This document shows positions 30,186 through 43,545 of a stretch of 64,000 bases of DNA, piece after piece. Within the stretch, counting starts at the first letter, position 1; every line of letters starts with the position of its first letter. Origin of the DNA: Spongospora subterranea f. sp. subterranea (taxonomy: Eukaryota; Endomyxa: Phytomyxea; Phytomyxea; Plasmodiophorida); the NCBI GenBank assembly GCA_049724395.1, contig JAUGWO010000102.1, positions 310,001-374,000 on the forward strand, in the 5' to 3' direction. The translations under genes and the position numbers were made by a program. Under the pieces are notes generated by a model. The model saw only the letters and a list, made by a program, of their open reading frames with translations. It was not told the origin of the DNA and made no database searches.

Positions 30186-30684
30186 CTGACAAATCACCGG
30201 CTGGCCAGTTGGCCGATAAAGACCACTATAAACTCCGGAACGCGTCGCTCCTTGTCGGTTCCTTTCAAGCGCTAAATCCACTTGTTCTTATAGGCAAACC
30301 ACTATATTTGTGGATGTCCCAATGTTGGTTTATTGTTGACAATCTGTCTCTTAAACATATCAATTGGACACCTATATCTGAAATCCACGTCTAGCTCGAC
30401 AAATAACATAAAATTGACAGTTAGAACAGTTTTGCCACACCCCTCGGGGCATCTCGCTAATGTTGATTCACGTCAAAAAATCAATGTGAACTGGATCAAC
30501 GGTGTATTGACGATGAGCATGAGTCACATATCGGGATTGCCAACTGGCTCGGCAAATAATGGTGATGTATTTGACACGCACTGATAATTGGGTTCGTGCG
30601 CGTGCTGCTGTTACCTGACACCATCTCCTGTTGAGCATCGCCTTGTTACAGTCCACTAGGGACACGTAATTTTGCAGTTCAGGT
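30186..30684. promoter_or_regulatory. divergent intergenic region
   Basis: About 500 bp between the PCGF-type start and the TMEM19-like gene. Only short ORFs without recognisable content are present. It should hold both promoters and perhaps an unrecognised first exon of the downstream gene. Confidence 0.4.
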
Positions 30685-31988
30685 ATGGCCACAGTCGCTG
30701 TATCGTATCCCCGAACGTGATCCTGTGGACAGACAGTCGATTGGGACCCCCATTAGGTTCCGCATCACATTTGATCGACATCATTGCGACCAATGATGTC
30801 GCTTCTTGCACGAGTACCTTCATTGGGCTCATATTGTCATTAGCCATAGCTGCACATTCGAAGCGTAACAGATCTCTTGATACGTCAGGGGCGCTCGCCG
30901 CTGTTTGTGTTGGAACCACCTTGGTTGCGGCAGGAAATCAGGTCCTGATAGTTTGAAAATCTCATCAGCGGGATTGCTGAACTCGTAATTTAGTTCGCCT
31001 TAGCCATGCTCGTGTTTTTCTTCACATCTTCAAGGTCAAACATCGCCATTTGGATAACGCCGCTTACCTGATTTTTTTTCAATAACAGGATTACCAAACT
31101 TGCTCCATCGCGCAAAAAGCAGATAGAGGTACTGAATGAAAAACCTGATGTTTTATTCACTGTGGATTTATTCCCGATTAGTCTGACTTCAAAGAAGGAG
31201 GGCAACGCACAGCAGTTCAAGTATACCTCATTTTGAAAGCGTGTATCATCCTCAGATGCTAATCTGGAGTAGGTGTTCTGTAATTCGTTTCCAGCGGTAG
31301 TTGCAGCGTCGCTGCACCTGTGCTTCTATGATCTACCAACCAACCCAGTAAAGGGGGGATAAACGTCTGAGGCGTTGCAGTTATTTGTGTTCGGTTATTT
31401 TACTTGTTGCGCTGCTGATACGTGGTCGAGTGAAATTGGAGTTTTATCAACAACCAAACCGTTCCTCGTTACCACGTGGGCAAGAGTTCCAGCCGGTACC
31501 AACGGTGCAGGTCAGTTGCTTTGACAATGGAGTTGTTCAAGACCTGATCAGTGTCCAGTCTCGTTACTTGGGTTATTTGCCAGTGCGGCTGGGGGTATTG
31601 TACAAGCGCTAACATGGTATGCGTCAACAACTTCCAATCCCGTCGTCATCTTAGTCGGCGCGCTCATTGGCGTTACTGGTTCTCTCGTTAGTTCACAGCA
31701 AATTAAGCAAATCAGATATTTTGAGCATGTCGGTTTCAGATCGATTCGCTATTGGGAGCCACTCTCCAATTTTCTGGTAAGAAACTCGATAGCAACAAAG
31801 TTGTGAACCAGCCAACTGCAAAAGCTATACATATTTCCGGGCGAAATATCCTTACAAATGATCAGGTCTCTATTATGATTATCAAACCTATCTAAAACGC
31901 TCATGATTTTTTTTAGGTAAATTTAGTAAGCGCGACATTAACTGGCTTTCTAACATCATACATCGGCAAATTATGCCATTGTGTCTGA
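30685..31988 (+). CDS. TMEM19/DUF92 (VTE6-like) integral membrane protein, multi-exon
   Basis: Recognised from RSLDTSGALAAVCVG (about 30865), FFFFTSSRITKLAPSRKKQ-type sequence (about 31070), GVLSTTKPFLVTTWARVPAG then TNGA (about 31430-31500) and the C-terminal HISGRNILTNDQVNLVSATL (about 31830-31950), all DUF92 signatures. The stop is at 31986-31988. Spans such as LILSLAIAAH, VVILVGALIGVTGSLV and a final LTGFLTSYIG give a polytopic membrane protein. Plant VTE6 of this family is a phytyl-phosphate kinase; opisthokont TMEM19 has no settled role, so I transfer no function. The start codon is unresolved: ATG 30685 is the nearest plausible one, but an unseen splice is needed. Introns lie near 30940-31080, 31225-31300 and 31500-31545, plus two more before the last exon. 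Confidence 0.72.
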
Positions 31989-32125
31989 AAAAGACTTGAT
32001 CAAGAATCTGGAAAATAAATAATTATGAGTCTGTTTGATTGTTAGACATTCTCGCGTTCCCGTCCTATGACCACTCATAGTTATGATCAACCTATGCGTA
32101 CCTCATCGCACCTGTCGGTAATCAG

Positions 32126-35100
32126 ATGTCACAACCCATTGCTGATCGACATCGGGAAAAGTCGGCAAACAGGAATAAAGATGATGGGTACCAGCTACGC
32201 AAGGCGGCAGCTACAATTATATCCGAGGGTTCGTCTTCGCCAAACGCAGAAGCCTGGGATACCCTTATTCGCGGATTGAAAGCTTCCGAGCCAGCTATTC
32301 GACATTTCGCCATAATCAGCATTGATAAGAGTTTCTGCCCTGTTCCAGCCGAATCCGCTGTTGGACATCCGACAAGAAGAGAGATCACCCTACTTTTATC
32401 CGATATCGTGACCAATGATATCAGCGAGCAGAACCGTTCATTAGCCGCTGTTGTTATCGGTAGAATTGCTGGTTCCCTGGGGTTATCCATCCCCTCCATA
32501 GCCAAAGATGGCTTCTCAGTGTGCCTTCGTCATTTCCTGCTGCTACAGAGCGAGAGACACGTCGATGGCGCCACACGACGGTCGGGATATGAAACAGCTC
32601 GCTGCTATGCAATCTACGCTCTGACCAAGATGGTTGAGGTTCGGTCAGGGGGTTTGGGCCCTCGTTGATGACGTCCAACCCTGACTGATATGTGCTGTAG
32701 GATCGTATTGATATACCGACTGGAGAATGGGATCGCCTATCCCCAGAGATCATGGCGATATTAGAGACCCCTGAGCAGTCTCGAGATTACGACTGCCTTC
32801 GTGCGAACGCCATCATGTTCCTCTCGAGTTTGCCCTCAACCCTGCGTAATCGCCAACGAACTCAGCCGTTCTGGGTTCCGATTCGGCCGGTTGTCCATCG
32901 TCTGATCGCTGGCGCCGCCGGGCCCGACCATGTATTAACGGTGGCCGTTTCCCGATTCGTCTCGCAATGGTATGGGCGCGTCCCCGACGCTATCCTCGAC
33001 CGATTCCCGCTATACGATCAGCTATCGGGATATAGCGAGCTGCAATACAGCTTCCTGATGAATTCGGAGAAGGAGGGCGTCTCGATTGGGCGGACACAGC
33101 TGCGAGAGGATACGGGCGCCTGTGCCTATCTGGGCATTGTCGAACGCGACGACGTATTGTCCTTCATCAAGCGTTATAGCCGCCGAATGCAGATCGTCGA
33201 CGTTCTACCCGAGAAGTTCGACCTGACGTTCCAGGCCACCGGGATGATCAATTCGGAGCTGTTCTTCGACAATGGGAACATGAGGCGAACACTTCATCTG
33301 ACGAATCGATCGGCGAAACTGGCGCACCGATTCACGGTCCAGATCGTCCCGAGTCGGTTCTTTACAGTGAGTCCAGCGTTTGGCGAGATTCCACCACATT
33401 CGTCGATCCCGATTAACATCACGTTCGCCCGCGTGTTCCCGTTCGAGAAGGGCATCTCCCGCGGCTATCTCCGTCTACGCTCTTGGACCGGGTTCGCGTT
33501 CGAACGGATCGCGCTGCGCTTCTACAACGGCCCATTCCTGCAGATCGTCAACAGCACGGTGAATTTCGGTCCTTGTCCTATCGGGCGACGATTCACCCGG
33601 CGCCTGTTCATCAAGAACATCGGAATCAACCCGATTGTCTGCAGTATCGACCTCACACGATCTTCGCCCAACACCGGTCCCGAGGGCGAACCGGGTGAAA
33701 AACCACCCGATATCCCATCGACATCGCCCAACGAGTTCGACGTGTTTCCGAGATCGAACGCCATTGCCCCGTCGTCGATCGTCGGGTTCGACATCGTGTT
33801 CATCGCGAGGCGCGCCGATCGTGTCGAATCGCAGCTGCTGGTGAGCGGTGTCGGGCACGATGGCGTCCACGAGGTGCTGCTATCGGGATCGGGCGGATTC
33901 CCGATCAAGGTGCTGGAGTCGGTGATTGATATGGGCCCGTGTCTGCTCAACGACAACGCCGCCACCGCCATCAATATCTGCAACACGGCCCAATTCCCGA
34001 TCCTGGTCCAGTTCGACGCCACGATCGACGACCTGGTGATCCCGTCCGTGATCATCGCGCCCGGCCAGACCCGGACCGTCCCCGTGAACTGGTTTGCCAA
34101 CCGATCCGGCAGCATCGACGAGATCGTCTACATCCGCGCGCCGCCTTGCGATCCGCTCCAGATCGGGTTCGTGGCGTTCGTCGGGCCCGTGTTGACCACG
34201 CCGTTCCAGCACCTCGTTCGAATGCCGTTCGTGTCCGTTCACATGACACTTCAGACCGTTATCCCCGTCCACAATCACTCCCGATACGACGCCGAGTTCG
34301 TGATCGACGGACTCGACGGGTCCCCGTTCTACACGATCGCCGTCGACCCCGTCCGGCACGCCAGAGACCGCGAGTATTTCGCCAACGACTGCGCGGGTAA
34401 ACCGGCGACGAACAAGTTCAAGGAGGCGCTGTGTCAGAGCCGGGAGAAGCGCTATATTGTCAAGGCGCAATCGATGATATTCCTCCAGGTCGTGTTCTCG
34501 ACCCACAAACCCGGGTTTTTCGATCGCGAGTTCGTCGTGCGTATCTTGGCGCCGCGCGTATCACGATGGGCGCCATTCACCCTCCGCGCGGCCGCCACGC
34601 TCGACAACGAGAAGTTCCCGCTGAAGAAGCTCTTGCTGTTCTTCGGCGACGTCACCGTGTTCAAGTCGTCGGAGCTGACCCGGCTGCCGTCCAAGGACTA
34701 CGATGGCGCCATCGAGTCGCGCATGATCTACGGCGACACCTGGGAGGGAATCCCGTCGCGCAACGAGACGTTCGCGTTCCACTCGTCGGACGAATGGGGC
34801 TGGGTCGGGCGTCCGCTGCCCGACGTGGTCGTGGAGAACCTGTCGGCCCGTCCCCACAATTTCTCCATGTTGGTCACGTACCCGTTCCTGGGCGCCAACG
34901 CCCGTCATGGAATATGTGGCGCCTACGATCGCTTGGCCATTCCGAGCACGTTGACCGTCGACGATATCGATCATCTGTCGCCGCTCAACGGATTCATCAT
35001 CATTCGCGATAATTTCGCGAAAACCTCAATGTGCCAGCTGCACCTGCTGGCGACCCATCTCGTCGCCGTCGCCGATGCGCTAGCGCCATCCCGGCTGGTG

Positions 35101-38100
35101 TTCGCCACCGTCGACGTCGATATCGTATCGAGCCTGCCCTTCACGGTCGTCAACCGCAGTGGAATCCCGGTCTGGTTTCGACTGGCGATCCAGACCGACG
35201 GTCTGGCAAGCGGGGACGGGCCGCCAACGCTGGATCCAGCGTTGGACCACGAACCCCTGGTTCAGTCAATCCCCGACCCATCACCGTCCACCGAATCGGA
35301 TCGGCTGTTCTTCTACGATCATTCCTCAACGGCCAAGTGTTTAGGTCCATGGGAGCGCCGAACGATATTGCTGAAATTTCGCTCGGCTGTTCAGGGTCGA
35401 TTTATCGGTCGTCTGCAGGTGATTTACGATGATCCGTTGAATCCATCATCGCCATCGTCATCAACATCCCAATCTGGTCCATCGTCCACCCGATCCTCAT
35501 TCGTGTCGTATTTCGCCGATTTGATCGCCATCGCCGGCAAGCCCGACGTCTCCGCCAGCGTCGACGTCCTGGATTTCGGGAATTGCGGTGTCGGATCGTG
35601 CTCGGATCGTGACCTGGTCCTGTCGAACAGCTCGTCGGAAGACGTTCTGGTCGATCCCGTGATCAACGACCCATTCTCTCTATCGACCGGCGGCGGCGGT
35701 CGCCCCATTCGCATCGCGTCGCGATCGTCCACCACCATCGTCGTGTCGTTTCGTCCGACGATCACGGGGCGGTTCTGGGAGCGGATCCAGTTCGTCTGCG
35801 GCGACAGCGTCAGCGACGTGATCCTGTTCGGCGACGGCGGCGTCATGAGTCTGGTATCGCACCTTGGCCCAGGACGCCATCTCCCGCCCTCCCACGATCA
35901 TCATCACGTCGACGATAACGAGATCAATATGGGGGCGGTTCGCGTCTGTATCTCGTCCACACGTGTGTTCCGCCTGATCAACAACGGCACGATCGACATC
36001 GTCGTCAGCGACATCGTGGTGTCGGCCGACGACGGCCTATCGTACGTGATCTGCGACAACGATCTCGGGGAGAGCGGCGGTAACGACCTGCCCGTGTTCG
36101 GCCATGAACTGTTGGACGGGGCGATGGTCGATTGGGACGAGGTCGCCTATCAGGCCACCTATGCCGACGCCCTTCCCCAATCGCTTTCGACGGACGACGC
36201 CAGATTCCCCCGTGTTCTGCCACCTGGCGCCACCCTCCTCCTTCAGCTGTCGTTCTCGCGCTATCTGACCGGCGTGTTCCGGCCCACGCTCCAGGTCCAC
36301 ACGGCCAACCGATCGGCGATCGGGCGGTTCCTGTTCACACTGCGGTTCAACGTCCAGGACGTGATGGAGATCAACGAGAGCCGGCTGGATTTTGGGACGG
36401 TTCCGTGCTCGAAAACGGGGGAGGTGGCGATCTCGTTCCACAACGATTGCGCCCAGGCGGTGTCGTGGCGACTGGATTGCGTCGACACGATCGGGACGCA
36501 CGTCACCGACCGGACGCGTTTGCCCGTTCGCAAGGACGTGTTCACGGCCAGCCCGTCGTCGGGATCGCTGGCCGGCGGGGCCGATCAGCGAGTGACGATC
36601 CGGTTCACGAGCAATCTCCCCCATTGTCTCTGCACCGCCTTCGCCACTCTACAGACGTCCGATATCGGCCAGACCCGGGTCGAGCTGACGGCCGTCTGTG
36701 GGGCGCCGCGCATAGCGCCATCGGATCGGGAGATGGCGTTCGGCTGCATCAGTTTGGGGTCGAACAAGAGCAGGGTCCTGACCTTGTCCAATGACGGGGA
36801 ATTACCCGCCGCCTTCATCGTCAGGGTGTCGTCGAAACGGTTCCACGTGGTGCCGGTTCGCGGGCGTGATCGCCGGGCGATCGCGACAGGCGATCTGGGT
36901 CAAGTTCCAGCCGGCGGATTCGTCGGAGGTGCTAAGCGATCTGCGGGTGGAGTGGGGCGATCCCGATCGCATCGACCGGCGGTTCGACGTCGCCCTGAGC
37001 GGGTGCGGGGGCAATGCGCAGATCGCCGTCAAGGTGTCGTCGATTGATTTCGGCCTGGCGATGCGGGGGACGGCCACGACCCGCCCCTTGACCATCTATA
37101 ATTCGGGGACGGCCGAGGCCCTGGTCGAGATCGATCTCCCCGATCCATCGCTGTCGTGCGATTCGGGCCCCGTCTTCTTCGTCGAGCCGGCGTCGTCGCG
37201 CGATCTGCTGATCGTGTTCCGCCCGGCCACGGCCGTCGCGATCAACGCCACCGCCTTCGTCGTGTCCAAGGAATCGCCCGGCCAGGAGCGGATCCCGATC
37301 GCCGTTCGAGGTCGTGTGGGCGTCCCCTGCCTGGAGCCCGGCCCCGTCGACCTGATCAACGCCAACACTCTGAACATGGGGATCTGTATGGTCCGACGAC
37401 AGACGACCCGACAGTTCTTCGTCGACAACACAGGGAATATGGATGTGCCATTTCAGGTCGTCATCTACCGCTACCATTCGTCGTCGTCGACCAGCGCCGC
37501 CGCCGCCGCTCGTCACGACACCGACGATCACGCCGGTCCGGATCGCGTCCAGGTCAACGACGATGGCGCCGGCAATCCGGTCCAGACGGTCCGGTCGCAG
37601 TTCCCCCGATGGGAACCGCAGGACGCCCAATGGCCATCGCTCATCGATCATCTGGTCGTGGCCGAACCCGATCATTTCCAGTTCGAGCCCGTGTCCGGCG
37701 TGTTCGCCCGCGGTTCCCGCGTCCATTTCACGGCGCGGTTCGCCCCGCCCCGACCCGACCAGTTCCTGGACGTCCTGGTCCATATCGGGAACCCATCCAT
37801 CCCGCTGGCGTTCGTGGCGTCGGCGCTGTCGGACGAGCCGGCGATCGACATCGACATCCCCGAACGCGTTCTGGACTTCGGTCTGTGCCGGTGCCAGAAC
37901 ACGTTCAAACGGCGGTTCCGGGTGTTGAACAAGGGCAACATCCCCTATATCTATCACCTCGGGCCCGATATTCGCGAACCGCAATGGGCGATCTATCGCG
38001 ACGACTACGAGTCGGCACGATTGGCGTGGTCGGCCCATCTGCGATCGATCGGGTTCACGTTCGCCTATGGGGGGACCTGTCCACGACGATCGCACGACAA

Positions 38101-41100
38101 CGTCCTGGTCATGTTCAGCCCGACGTCGGCGGGGGAGGTCGTCGCCCGTGTTCGCGTCGTCTGCAGCGGCGGTTACGAGCAGATCGACCTGCGCGGGGTC
38201 GGGGGGATATCCCATCTCGACCTGGGTCGTCTTTCCGACTCCGACCAGCACCGCAACGGCGACGTGGTCGATTTCGGCCTGCGCCCGATCGGCCAAGAGA
38301 ACCACGTGACGTTGGTGCTGAGGAACGGCGGGGCGTTGCGATCGGGGTATCTGGTGCGGCGAACGATGCCCGAACAGTTCCGGGTGTTCCCGTTGAGCGG
38401 GCAGATCGAGGGCGGTGCCGAGACGCCGCTGCGAATTTCGTTCAGGGCGACGGGCTATGGCCTGGTCCAGTTCGACCTGGAGATCAAGGGGATCGACAAC
38501 ACGGTGTCGACCTGGAGGATCGTCGGGCGCGGCGGTAAGGGGTCGTTGGCGATCCACTACCTGGACGGGGCCGACCAGAACCTCAAGGGGATCGACTTCG
38601 GCCTGGTCAACGTCGGCAACGTCGTCGAGAAGTCGCTGGTCGTGCACAACGACGGCCAGGTCGATCTGCGATTGTGGGCCGAGTGCGATGACGGCGCCGC
38701 GTTCGCCATTCGTCTCAGTCATCCGCCCCAGTCCTACAAGACCAACGGCGATGTCGACGCGCTCCCGCGCCTCAAAGGATTCCATCGCGTGTCGACCCGA
38801 TCGCTGGGCGCGCTGCTGGCGCAATCGCGGTCGATCGAGGCGCTGATCCCGCCCAAACACCTGATCGTGATCGGAGTGGGATTGGCGGCGATCGCCCCGA
38901 GGAAGTACCAGGGCCTGTTGACCCTGTCGTCCGAGTTCAACTCGATGGGCGTCGCCCTGCGCGGACAGGGCGGGACGATCGCCGTCAACCACGTTGGCGA
39001 TCTGGCATTCGGTTCGGTCGGCGTCGATCACCAATACGAACGGTCGTTGACGATCACGAACACGGGGACGATATCGACCGTGGCGCGTCTGTCGTGGCAG
39101 ATTCCTGGATGGGCGGTCAACAACAGCTCGTCGACCATCGTCCTGACCGGACCGAACACTTCCCGATACGCCAAACTGTGGCGCCAGACGATCACCATGA
39201 TTTTAAGGCTCATACGAACCAGTAAATTGATGAACGGCGCCAGAACACTACAGGAGATCGTCGATCGTCAGTCGTCGTCGCCGCGGAAGTCGCCCGTCGC
39301 CATTAAAAACATGTCGTCGATAATGGACCCGTTATTGGTTCAGCTGGGGAGTGTCCAGGTCAGTGCCGATCAACACCAATCCAATATACGGGATGTGGAG
39401 TCGTTCATATCGCCGACCCATCCGCTGTTCGACACGGCCGTCGGTCTGAAGAACATGGGACACGAGACCGGTTTACGATTATCGCTATTACAGGATCGGA
39501 TTGAGAAACGGATCGTGTCGGAGACGATCGCGTCGTCGTCGTCGTCGTCATCGCCGATAACGGCGCTGCTGGCGTCGATCGGCCCGAACCTATCGGCAAT
39601 ACGCGGCGGTGTCTCGCGACACCCTCATCATGATCGCGATCCGATCGGGAAAGGTGCTCTGACCGTGATCCCATCGTCGATCGTGCTGGATATCGACCAG
39701 CCCATCACGGTCACGGTCGTGGCGTCGTTCCCCAGCGCCGGCGCGTTCGTCGGGTCGCTGATCGTGACGAGCGACGTCCTGGGCTGCGACCCGCATCCGA
39801 TCCGAATAACGGCCCAGGCGATGAGCGCCCGGCTCGTGATCAACGACGGCGGGCCGATATCGTTCGGGCGAATCTCGCTGGGAACGGTCGAGATCGCCAC
39901 ACGAGTCCTGACCAATAACGGTCTGTTGCCGATCCGGTTCACAGTTCGCCACCGGAACTTCGGTCTGACGATCGCCCCGTTGACCGGGTTCCTGGACGCC
40001 GACGAGAACGTCACGATGACGTTCTCATTCCGCCCCAGCGACGAAGACTGGCAACGATCCCCGATCATGATCGACACCGACAGCACCGACACGATCGAGC
40101 TGGCGTTCAACGGCGCCGGCGGCGTTCCCAAGCTACATCTCGCGTCGTTCGACCGATTTGATTTCGGTCGGTGTATGGCGGTACGTTGAACGCCGTTCGC
40201 CCGTCAGGTTTTGGTCGGGGAATCTCTGAACGGTTGTCGCACACAGGGGCGAATATCGAAGAAGGCGATACGATTGCTGAACATCGGCAACGCTCAACTA
40301 CCGATACTGAGGTGCCTCCTCGACCAGACCGTCGTCTTCAACAAGGGCTCGGCTTGGCCCACGACCCGCTTCGCCATCGACCCCGACGCCTTCTTCGACC
40401 TGAACGTCGAGTTCACGCCGCAGAGCGAGGACGTGTTCCGGGGGCGCGTCGTGATCGAGACCGACACGCGCGTCGTCCCGATCGAGCTGATGGGAACGGG
40501 GCGGGAGGCGCTGCTCACGTACCAGGCCCACAATATCGACCTGACCAACACCATCGTCGGGAACGTCTATCGACGGGAGCTGGTGGTCAACAACGTCAGC
40601 GATCTCGACTACCCGATCCAGATCACGATCGCGTCGGCGTCGTCGCCGGACCTGGTCCAGGATTTCGCCCTGGACGCGACCGAGATGACCTTACAGCCGT
40701 TCGAGCAGCGAAGTATTCAGTTGACCTATCGCGCCGCTCGTCAGGTAATTCCCCCGCGAAATCGCCCCCCGGTTCGAATTCACGGAATCTGATCCCGCGC
40801 GAAAACCAGATCGAATCGAGCGTCAATCTGCACATGTCGTCGATCTATTCCGAACACGATGTCGTGGTCCCCGTTGTATCCGGTACCGCCATTATCGCCA
40901 TCGATCAGGAGCAGGTCGAGTTCGGCCAGTTCCAGAAAGGGCACAGCTGCTCGCGCAGCGTCGTGATCCGCAATTCGGGCACGATCGCGGTCGCCTTCCG
41001 GATCCATTCGGCGCGGGATCCGGCCGTGCTCGATTTCTCCCTGTCCCGGTGGAAGGGCCTGCTCGTACCCGATCGGGACGTCGAGATCATCTTCAAGACG

Positions 41101-42885
41101 ACGCTGTCATCGCTGGGGTCGTTCCAGGACGAGCTGTGTCTTGAGACCCAGGTCGACGGGCAACGACATTACATTCACGTTCGAGGGCGTTGCGACACCC
41201 CCATAATCGATCCGTCCAAGTTCCAGCGCGTCGATTTCGGTAAAAACGATTCCGAAGTTCGTGGAATCGCGTCAATAATCAACGACCGGCGATCGGTGTC
41301 TGTTGTTCAGGGGATTGCCTAGTCGGGGAGACGGCCACACAATCGTTCGTGATCGATAACTCGGGCGGATATCCGTTGACCTATCGGATGAAGGCGATAT
41401 TCCCCATCAAGGTGATCCCATCGTCGGGGTCAGTCCAGGCGCTATCGCGACAGCGGTTCGTGGTGCAATGGGTCCCATCTGGCGGTTATGGTCTGCGATC
41501 GACGGTTAAGGCCCACACCAATATGGGCGTGTACGACATCAATATCAAAGGTGGGTCGAGGGGATCTCGTTTCAATCGAAAAAACGATCGTTCGATCTGA
41601 GCGGAATGATGTTCAGGTCGTGGAGCGTATCCCCGATTCACCATCTCCAACGCGTTCCTGGATTTCGGCGTCGGCGCCATTAAACGCGTCTATGAACAGC
41701 GGTTCAAACTGATCAATCGGGGGAAGGTCGGGATTCGGTTCTCGATACCGTATGGGAATGGGGGCGGCGGTGGAACAGGACAGATTGAGGGGAATGGCGA
41801 TAGTCCAGGACAGGGCAAGACCGGCACCGATCGGCGACCCGATGAAGTATCGGCCGGATATATCGTATCGCCAATGCGAGGGGCGTTGGCGGCCGGCGAG
41901 ACCGTTGTCGTCAAGGTCCGGTTCGAGCCCCGCGAATACCGGAAATACGTCGGGAACATCGTGGTTGAGAGCAAAGGGCGGTATCGGGAGGTGGTTCTGG
42001 TCGGGGCGGGCGGCGTCCTGAGATTGGATCACCCCGATCGGGTCGATATGGGCAATTGCCCATCGGGCTATTGGCGAACTCGCCCGTTATCGATATCGAA
42101 TACGGGTGATGTCCCGTTGACACTTCACATCGCTGGGATCAACCTTCAACACGGATTCGCTCTGATTCCAACACCAGAAACAGTCACACTTTCCTCGATG
42201 GAACATCAGGTCGGAAAACGAACAACTTTGCTGTTTTTCATTTCGATTTCCAAATTGTTTTCGAACAACCCATTTCCACTTGTTCGTGTAGATGATCTTG
42301 ATCCGATTACGTGTTGACCCGGGGTTCTCTGGGAAATTCGAGTTCGGTCTGGCGTTGGCCGCTCATGAACGAACATGGAAGATTTGTGTCAGCGGGAACG
42401 CCGTTAATCTGATCGACTCGTTCACCCATCTGACCGAGATCCTGATGCGATCGGACGCGGCAATCGTATCGGGCCCGGTCGCTCTACAGCAATGGCCCAA
42501 TGCGCTGGAGCCCGATCTGGTCATCGTTCCGCCCCCGAACCCGTATCTCGGTGGCGATCGCTCGCCCGAGGCGGCAGCGGTGGCGTCGGTCGTGAGGATG
42601 TTGGTGAACGGGTCTGCTGAGATGATGAATTCGGGGACGACGATCGCGACCACATTCCAGGACCGATTGGTGGAACATATCGAGGGCGGATCCGTTCGGC
42701 CAGAGCGGGACTGTTCAGGTCACGATCGTGTTCTGGAACAGGTCCTGGTGTGGAGTTGCGCCATCACCCGACCCGAGATATCCACGATCGTCTCGGTCAG
42801 GGAGCCCGATCTGGTCAACATTATCCACGATCAGGTGATCGCCGCCCCGCCTGTATTCCTCCCCGAATTAACATATTCCCCATAA
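32126..42885 (+). CDS. giant ASH/MSP-repeat protein (HYDIN/CFAP-class), about 3,450 aa, 7 exons
   Basis: ATG 32126 starts a helical, ARM/HEAT-like N-terminal region (about 300 residues: LRKAAATIISEG, LAAVVIGRIAGSLGL, TARCYAIYALTKM). At least a dozen ASH-type beta-sandwich repeats follow, each with a [VIL][ND]FG..x.G motif: VNFGPCPIGRR, LDFGNCGVGS, LDFGTVPCSKTGE, IDFGLAMRGT, LDFGLCRCQN, VDFGLRPIGQ, IDFGLVNVGN, FDFGRCMA, VEFGQFQKGHS, LDFGVGAIKR and VDMGNCPSGYW. Such proteins sit in axonemal central-pair or doublet structures; I cannot say which family member this is. Introns: about 32640-32700, then none for about 7.5 kb, then five near 40180-40246, 40744-40800, 41233-41307, 41550-41616 and 42209-42291. 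The body is GC-rich with serine (TCG) runs, unlike neighbouring genes. One extra C at 36865 breaks the frame inside an ASH repeat (PVRG|VIAG). It ends 92 bp from the stop of RLP24. Confidence 0.75.
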
Positions 42886-42977
42886 ACCTCCCCTAATCAT
42901 CATAGCGGGGACATCGCCACCGCTCACCCCGATCAACACAGAACTTATCTTGGAGACGGTCTGTGTGTCATTTATTA

Positions 42978-43545
42978 TCATTCCATCATGGCGTCGTTTC
43001 TCTTGATCTCCTGTTTGGTCCGAACGGAATCGTTCTGAACCAGTTCCGTCTTCTCCTGCACCAGCGATGATTTGATCAGGTTCAGCCCGTGTTTGATCGT
43101 CGCCAGCGTCTTGTTCTTCTGGATCAGTTTGGCCGGTTTCATCCGCGCCTTATAGAATCGCTCTTTGCGAATCGTCTTGATATCCTCGACCCGCTTCATC
43201 GCCCTCAGCGTCGTCGCCATCAGTTCGCGGTCGTATTTCACAGGAATATTCCGCTTCCGCTCGAAGTCGAACGTGGTATCGACGGCCAACTCCTTCCCGT
43301 GTGATTTACGGAACGACTTTGTCCAACGAACGTGTCGTGGGTTCCTCTTTAATTTGAAGTTCTTATGGCACTTCGACCTGCAGAACTGGAACGACTTGCA
43401 ATCGTTTCGAATAAATACGACACCATGACCAGGATATACTGTACTGGAACAGAAATAACACTTCTCTAAACGCTATGGGCGATGAAAACGATCAGATAAA
43501 ACCGAATTAGGATTCGGGGGGTGGAGATAACGCCACTCTTACCAT
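42978..43545 (-). CDS. RLP24: ribosome biogenesis protein RLP24 (eL24-like), 2 exons
   Basis: The first exon is only the start codon (43543-43545). It is followed by a 70-nt intron (43473-43542, GTAAG..CATAG) and one exon of 495 nt. Joined, it reads [58 protein letters not shown] then [20 protein letters not shown]. This is the eL24-type zinc finger (CxxC..CxxxC) plus the RLP24-specific C-terminal extension, 165 residues in all. RLP24 is a placeholder for eL24 on pre-60S particles and recruits the AAA-ATPase Drg1/AFG2. The unusual ATG-only exon explains why no start codon is found in the long ORF. Confidence 0.93.

Noticed and set aside
37156-38538. 460-residue Arg/Pro-rich plus-strand ORF
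   Set aside because: Another shadow frame of the same GC-rich gene.
36932-39034. 700-residue open frame on the minus strand
   Set aside because: It is a shadow of the GC-rich ASH-protein coding sequence; its translation (Asp/Arg/Gln-rich) has no domain and no introns or start context of its own.
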